A DNA stretch of 19,205 nt from Aurantibrevibacter sp041749595 (GTDB lineage Bacteria; Bacteroidota; Bacteroidia; Flavobacteriales; Flavobacteriaceae), in assembly GCA_041749595.1 (NCBI GenBank), contig JBGTBA010000014.1, positions 1-19,205 of the forward strand, in the 5' to 3' direction. The position numbers were made by a program, and so were the translations under genes. Below, piece by piece: positions 15,832-19,205 of this stretch (position 1 is the first letter of the stretch; each line of letters begins with the position of its first letter). The notes below the pieces were generated by a model that was given only the letters and a program-made list of their open reading frames with translations, did not search any database and was not told where the DNA came from.

Positions 15832-17448
15832 ATGAAACAATCTATTTTAACAAAAACAGCCGTGGTCCTTTTAGGGATTGCAGGGCTTATCGCCTGCTCG
15901 GAAGGCAACAGGAAAAAGAACATTAACTTTCCTTCGACCGATTTGGCAGTGGAAAACCTGATCCCAAAACCCCTTAAGACCGTAGCCACCAATACTGCCT
16001 TTGCGTTGGACCAAAACACGGCCATCTTTACTTCGCAAACAGAGGATTACAACCAGGTGGGCCAATTTTTATCGGCAAAGATCAAGGAGCATATCAATCT
16101 ATCCGTGCCCGTAAATGAATCTGCATCGAAAACCGTGGAACGCATCATATACATTAACCAGGTTGATAGCAAGGATTTCACCACGGATGAGGCCTATGAA
16201 CTGTACATCTCAAAAGATTCGGTGATCCTCAATACCAAAACAGCCGAAGGGGCTTTCCGGGGCGTACAGACCTTGAGGCAACTTATTCCCGATACCAGCA
16301 ACGACACCCTTGCCGAACAGAAAATGTGGCTCATTCCCACCGGAAAAATAGTGGACAACCCCAATTTTGCCTACCGAGGCTCCATGTTGGATGTGGCCCG
16401 GCATTTTTTTAGTGTGGAAGACGTAAAAAAATACATAGATCTGTTGGCCTATTATAAATACAACATTTTGCACCTGCACCTCTCGGACGACCAAGGCTGG
16501 CGCATTGAGATAAAATCCTGGCCCAAGCTCACGGAAATTGGCGGAAGCACGGAAGTGGGCGGCAAATCTGGCGGTTTTTACACTCAGGAAGAATACAAGG
16601 ATATCGTGGCTTATGCCGCCAAACATTACATTACGGTTGTCCCGGAAATTGATATGCCCGGACATACCAACGCTGCCTCGGCATCTTATCCCTTCTTAAA
16701 TGGAAATGGCAAAAAGGCGGAACTGTACACCGGGACAAACGTAGGTTTTAGCACTTTTGATACCCGTAAGGACACGGTATATGCCTTTATAGATGATGTG
16801 GTGCGGGAAATCGCGGCCATAACCCCCGGCCCATACTTCCATATCGGGGGAGATGAAAGCCATGTGACCAAGAAAAAAGACTACATCTATTTTGTTGCCA
16901 AAGTGGGAAAAATTGTGCAAAAACACGGCAAGCGGGTCATCGGCTGGGACGAGATCGTAACCGCGGATATAGACTCCAATGCCATAGGCCAGTACTGGAG
17001 CAGTGCCAAAAATGCCAAAACGGCGGTGGAAAAGGGCCTGAAGGTGATTCTTTCCCCCGCAAAAAAGGCGTATCTGGATATGCAGTACGACAGCCTTTCC
17101 AAACATGGGCTGCATTGGGCGGCGTACATCCCCGTGGATACCGCCTATGTATGGACACCGGAAACCTATGAAGGCATCCCTTTGGAAAACGTTTTGGGCA
17201 TAGAGGCGCCCCTATGGTCCGAAACCATAGGCACCATAGAAGAGCTGGAATACCTGGCATTTCCACGGGCCATTGGCTATGCCGAACTGGGGTGGTCCAC
17301 AGCGGAAAACCGCAACTGGGAAAATTATAAGGTAAGACTGGCCCACCAAGCACCCTATTTGGATCGGATGAACGTAAAGTACTACCCCTCTGAACTGATT
17401 GATTGGCAAAAAAGCAAATACGCCTATAAGACAATTGGTAAGGATTGA
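15832..17448 (+). CDS. GH20 beta-N-acetylhexosaminidase lipoprotein
   Basis: 538 residues. The N-terminus is a lipoprotein signal with LIAC (Cys22). Residues about 35-165 form the GH20 N-terminal (hexosaminidase b-like) domain, ending in GAFRGVQTLRQLI. The TIM-barrel catalytic domain follows, with YRGSMLDVARHFF, LHLHLSDDQGWRIEIKSWPKL, VPEIDMPGHT, and the catalytic Asp341-Glu342 pair in HIGGDESH, then VIGWDEI. The enzyme removes terminal GlcNAc/GalNAc from chitin oligomers or glycans by substrate-assisted catalysis. The frame runs back to 15700 inside the SGNH gene, but the ATG at 15832 gives the signal peptide. This is the last gene with typical host composition before the AT-rich end of the window. 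Confidence 0.95.
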   Translation: MKQSILTKTAVVLLGIAGLIACSEGNRKKNINFPSTDLAVENLIPKPLKTVATNTAFALDQNTAIFTSQTEDYNQVGQFLSAKIKEHINLSVPVNESASKTVERIIYINQVDSKDFTTDEAYELYISKDSVILNTKTAEGAFRGVQTLRQLIPDTSNDTLAEQKMWLIPTGKIVDNPNFAYRGSMLDVARHFFSVEDVKKYIDLLAYYKYNILHLHLSDDQGWRIEIKSWPKLTEIGGSTEVGGKSGGFYTQEEYKDIVAYAAKHYITVVPEIDMPGHTNAASASYPFLNGNGKKAELYTGTNVGFSTFDTRKDTVYAFIDDVVREIAAITPGPYFHIGGDESHVTKKKDYIYFVAKVGKIVQKHGKRVIGWDEIVTADIDSNAIGQYWSSAKNAKTAVEKGLKVILSPAKKAYLDMQYDSLSKHGLHWAAYIPVDTAYVWTPETYEGIPLENVLGIEAPLWSETIGTIEELEYLAFPRAIGYAELGWSTAENRNWENYKVRLAHQAPYLDRMNVKYYPSELIDWQKSKYAYKTIGKD

Positions 17449-17473
17449 CCGTTAAAAATAGACAGTAAAGAAA

Positions 17474-18154
17474 ATGAAACAGAATTTGACACATATTGCA
17501 GTTGTCGTGGACGACTATGACAAAGCAATTGAATTTTATACTAAAAAATTAAATTTCACTTTAATTGAAGATACTGTTCTTTCGGACACTAAACGCTGGG
17601 TTTTAGTTCGACCAAAAGGTGCGAATGAATGCTCTTTATTATTAGCCAAAGGAGTAAATGACGAACAAAAAAGTAGAATTGGAAACCAAACAGGCGGACG
17701 TGTTTTTTTATTCTTACATACCGACAATTTTAAAAGAGACTATCAAGACCTCATTGACAAGAATATAAGAATAGTTAGAGAGCCAAGTTTTGAAGACTAT
17801 GGAACAGTTGCGGTTTTTGAAGATTTATATGGCAACCTTTGGGACTTAATCGAACCAAAGAAAATAGACGAACATTTTTATTCCACGGGTATTTTAAAAA
17901 TAAAAGACACGACAAAAATTGACTATGTAATTTCTGAACTTAAAAAATTAAGAAGTAAAACACTTTTAGAAAGTGGTAACATATCATTTGACATCAAACA
18001 AGTGAAAGACCAACCGACAAAAATTATTCTTTGGGAGTGCTTTAAAGACGGGCAATCATTTAGTGACCACCTAAGTTCAGAACATCTTCAAGAGTTCATA
18101 AAGCTTGACTTGGTAGAACTTGAGAATGGTTATTTGACAAATAATATAGAATAA
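17474..18154 (+). CDS. VOC (glyoxalase/dioxygenase-fold) domain fused to an antibiotic-monooxygenase-like domain
   Basis: 226 residues. Residues 1-128 are a VOC-superfamily unit: LTHIAVVVDDYDKAIEFYTKKLNFTL at the start, GGRVFLFLHTDNF in the middle, and GTVAVFEDLYGNLWDLIEP closing it. Such modules carry metal-dependent glyoxalases, fosfomycin-resistance enzymes and extradiol dioxygenases, or bind drugs. Residues 130-215 resemble the YgiN/antibiotic-biosynthesis-monooxygenase ferredoxin fold, notably KIILWECFKDGQSFSDHLSSEHLQEFI. The fusion is unusual in my experience; the frame is continuous, with no sign of a frameshift. Composition is more AT-rich than the upstream genes. It starts 25 bases after the GH20 stop and is followed by an attC-like hairpin, so it may be a cassette gene. 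Function unknown; detoxification is plausible. Confidence 0.75.
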   Translation: MKQNLTHIAVVVDDYDKAIEFYTKKLNFTLIEDTVLSDTKRWVLVRPKGANECSLLLAKGVNDEQKSRIGNQTGGRVFLFLHTDNFKRDYQDLIDKNIRIVREPSFEDYGTVAVFEDLYGNLWDLIEPKKIDEHFYSTGILKIKDTTKIDYVISELKKLRSKTLLESGNISFDIKQVKDQPTKIILWECFKDGQSFSDHLSSEHLQEFIKLDLVELENGYLTNNIE

Positions 18155-18166
18155 ACAACGAACCGC

Positions 18167-18291
18167 CAACAAAATGCATAATCAATGGCGGGGTTCAGTG
18201 TAAATTTGTAGTTTAGTTTTTCAAAATACGTTTTGTGTGGTGGGACAGTGACGCGCTTCGAATTCCCGCCACTGCTTATGCACAAACGTTG
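18167..18291 (+). repeat. attC-like imperfect hairpin 1 (between the VOC and nuclease genes)
   Basis: Long-range inverted repeat beginning 12 bases after the VOC stop. Pairing: CAAC (18167-18170) with GTTG (18288-18291); an unpaired internal loop (18171-18174 against 18283-18287); TGCATAA (18175-18181) with TTATGCA (18276-18282); a T/C mismatch; CA with TG; an A/C mismatch; TGGCGGG (18186-18192) with CCCGCCA (18265-18271). The 72-base centre contains a smaller CAAAA/TTTTG hairpin (18222-18235). Outer AAC/GTT boxes, an unpaired spacer, an inner stem with mismatches and an overall span of about 125 bases are the architecture of integron attC sites, though the outer boxes do not fit RYYYAAC/GTTRRRY perfectly. 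Confidence 0.5.
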
Positions 18292-19115
18292 TGCATAATA
18301 TGAAATCGAAAAAAAACAGAACAAAATGATAAGCGAACATTTCGAAAAATGGTTGATTAATAACGAAAATAAATCAAACCAAACGGCGTATAATTATTCA
18401 AAAGCAATTAATAGAATTTCAAAACACTATTCACAAAAAACAAACCAAGATTTGAACTTGTATGGAATTACTGAATTACCGAAACTAAAAACGATTGCAG
18501 AATTATATGGAACGACAGGTAAATATTCAGAATTTGGACATATAGGAAATGGAACAAATCGTGCAGCAATTAATTCATTATATCGATTTAGAGAAAATAC
18601 TATTAACTCAAATTTAATTACAGAAATAGTAAATAAGAATGAGACATTTGAAGAAATTGATTTGGTCGAAAATTCAACAAATTTCAGTTATGAAAGAGAT
18701 TTAAAAAACTCTATCGTTTACCAGATTTCAGAATTATTTCCTGACTATAAAATATTCGGATATGAAAATGAAGGCATAGAATATCTTATTGGTGGAAAAC
18801 GAATAGATATCCTTTTAGAAAAAACAAATGGAAACTTATTAGCTGTGGAATTAAAATCAGGAATTGCAAATTTTAAAGTTTTTGGTCAAGTTTCAATGTA
18901 TTTAGGTCTATTAATGGAAAAATTTCCTGAAAAAGAAATTGCAGGATGTATAATTGCTGGAGAAATTGATGAAACATTAAAACAAGCAAATAAAATCACG
19001 AATTTAGTAACATTAATGACTTACTCTATGAAACTTGAATTAACAACAGAGTAAAAATACTATGCACAATAACTAAGCGTTCGTGTGGTCGGTACGGCCT
19101 AACATGAACGCAGTG
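18289..19115 (+). mobile_element. Probable integron-type gene cassette carrying the nuclease gene
   Basis: If recombination cuts G|TT as at attC sites, the unit runs from TTGTGCATA (18289-18297) to the G at 19115: 827 bases with one ORF in the cassette direction, no strong promoter and a hairpin at the 3' end. TATGCACAA (19061-19069), which opens the 3' hairpin, is the exact reverse complement of the first nine bases. In a circular cassette these arms would meet and pair around the inner stem, giving a complete attC. No integrase gene is visible in the window. Interpretation is inference; the repeats are seen directly. Confidence 0.45.
18326..19054 (+). CDS. Putative PDDEXK nuclease (NucS/DUF91-like C-terminus)
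   Basis: 242 residues, strongly AT-rich compared with the rest of the window. The C-terminal half (about 120-225) has the order of conserved residues expected for a NucS/DUF91-type restriction-endonuclease fold: E123 in SYERDLKNSIVYQISELFPDY, D161 in GGKRIDILLE, E175-x-K177 in LLAVELKSG, and Q188 in FGQVSMYLGLL. The N-terminal part (about 1-90) is a helical region (KWLINNENKSNQTAYNYSKAINRISKHYS) like those found ahead of nuclease domains in restriction-like proteins. It is probably a DNA-cleaving protein, possibly phage defence. It lies between two attC-like hairpins in cassette orientation. No partner gene such as a methylase or ATPase is visible. Confidence 0.68.
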   Translation: MISEHFEKWLINNENKSNQTAYNYSKAINRISKHYSQKTNQDLNLYGITELPKLKTIAELYGTTGKYSEFGHIGNGTNRAAINSLYRFRENTINSNLITEIVNKNETFEEIDLVENSTNFSYERDLKNSIVYQISELFPDYKIFGYENEGIEYLIGGKRIDILLEKTNGNLLAVELKSGIANFKVFGQVSMYLGLLMEKFPEKEIAGCIIAGEIDETLKQANKITNLVTLMTYSMKLELTTE

Positions 19116-19120
19116 TTGAC
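19061..19120 (+). repeat. attC-like imperfect hairpin 2 (after the nuclease gene)
   Basis: Starts 6 bases after the nuclease stop with TATGCACAA (19061-19069). AAC (19071-19073) pairs with GTT (19115-19117); a symmetric 3-base internal loop follows (19074-19076 against 19112-19114); GCGTTCGTG (19077-19085) pairs with CATGAACGC (19103-19111), with one G-T wobble; a small inner stem (19087-19090/19096-19099) closes it. There is no T-tract after it, so it does not look like a terminator. The layout repeats that of hairpin 1 with unrelated inner-stem sequence, as attC sites do. GCCTAAC at 19097-19103 matches the canonical RYYYAAC box but lies in the inner part of this fold. Confidence 0.45.
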
Positions 19121-19205
19121 TGAACCGGTCTTGGTCGGTTTGCCCTATATGGGTATTGATCTGTTTTCTTGTGGGTTTTAGGGATGGCCTGTTGCCCTTT
19201 TTAGC
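19121..19205. other. Unassigned right edge of the window
   Basis: 85 bases without an ORF. A small inverted repeat AACCG (19123-19127)/CGGTT (19136-19140) is the only structure seen. It may be the start of another cassette or the flanking chromosome; the window ends before this can be decided. Confidence 0.3.

Noticed and set aside
18276..18298. The 10-bp palindrome before the nuclease gene as a simple operator or terminator
   Set aside because: There is no T-tract for a terminator and no regulator nearby; its half TATGCACAA recurs after the gene, which fits cassette-end boxes better, although an operator role is not excluded.
1..19205. CRISPR arrays, insertion sequences with transposase, rRNA genes, prophage genes
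   Set aside because: I looked for regularly spaced repeats, transposase or integrase motifs and rRNA sequence on both strands and saw none.

Overview
The window looks like a piece of a marine-type Flavobacteriaceae chromosome (Bacteroidota). Evidence: TAnnTTTG -7 promoter boxes before several genes and both tRNAs, weak Shine-Dalgarno signals, lipoprotein signal peptides, a MerR-crtI-crtB-crtZ carotenoid cluster, and typical families such as DUF1080, Gfo/Idh/MocA, ThuA-like and SSS symporters. No genus can be assigned from the sequence alone.

Layout. (1) 1-5497 is a sugar/polyol catabolism region: the 3' end of a ThuA-like protein (+), then on the minus strand a Na+/solute symporter, a myo-inositol oxygenase, a DUF1080 lipoprotein and a Gfo/Idh/MocA oxidoreductase. 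A tRNA-Leu(GAG) with its own promoter and terminator sits on the plus strand between the oxygenase and the DUF1080 gene. Inositol oxygenase and symporter form one likely operon (myo-inositol uptake and oxidation); Gfo/Idh and DUF1080 form another (3-keto-glycoside type chemistry). (2) 5600-9373 is a tight carotenoid operon headed by a MerR regulator that keeps the B12-binding motifs of CarH/LitR photoreceptors, followed by crtI, crtB and crtZ. No lycopene cyclase is present; a 363-base gene-free stretch follows. (3) 9737-12558 is housekeeping: an FKBP-like lipoprotein with C-terminal Ca-binding-type repeats, an Hsp15-like S4 protein, a phosphoribosyltransferase, shikimate kinase and tRNA-Lys(UUU). 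(4) 12846-17448 is a plus-strand run of exported hydrolases: beta-lactamase-family serine hydrolase, alpha/beta hydrolase, SGNH hydrolase and a GH20 beta-hexosaminidase lipoprotein, consistent with breakdown of decorated amino-sugar glycans.

(5) 17449-19205 differs in character. Directly after the GH20 stop codon the DNA becomes AT-rich and carries two single ORFs in the same direction: a VOC-monooxygenase fusion and a NucS/DUF91-type PDDEXK nuclease. Each ORF is followed by an imperfect hairpin with AAC/GTT outer boxes, an internal loop and an inner stem, as in integron attC sites. For the nuclease gene, the 9 bases after the predicted G|TT cut at its 5' end are the exact reverse complement of the 9 bases that open the 3' hairpin, as expected if the unit can circularise into a complete recombination site. 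I read this as a probable attC-like gene-cassette array without a visible integrase, carrying a possible defence nuclease. This is the most unusual part of the window.
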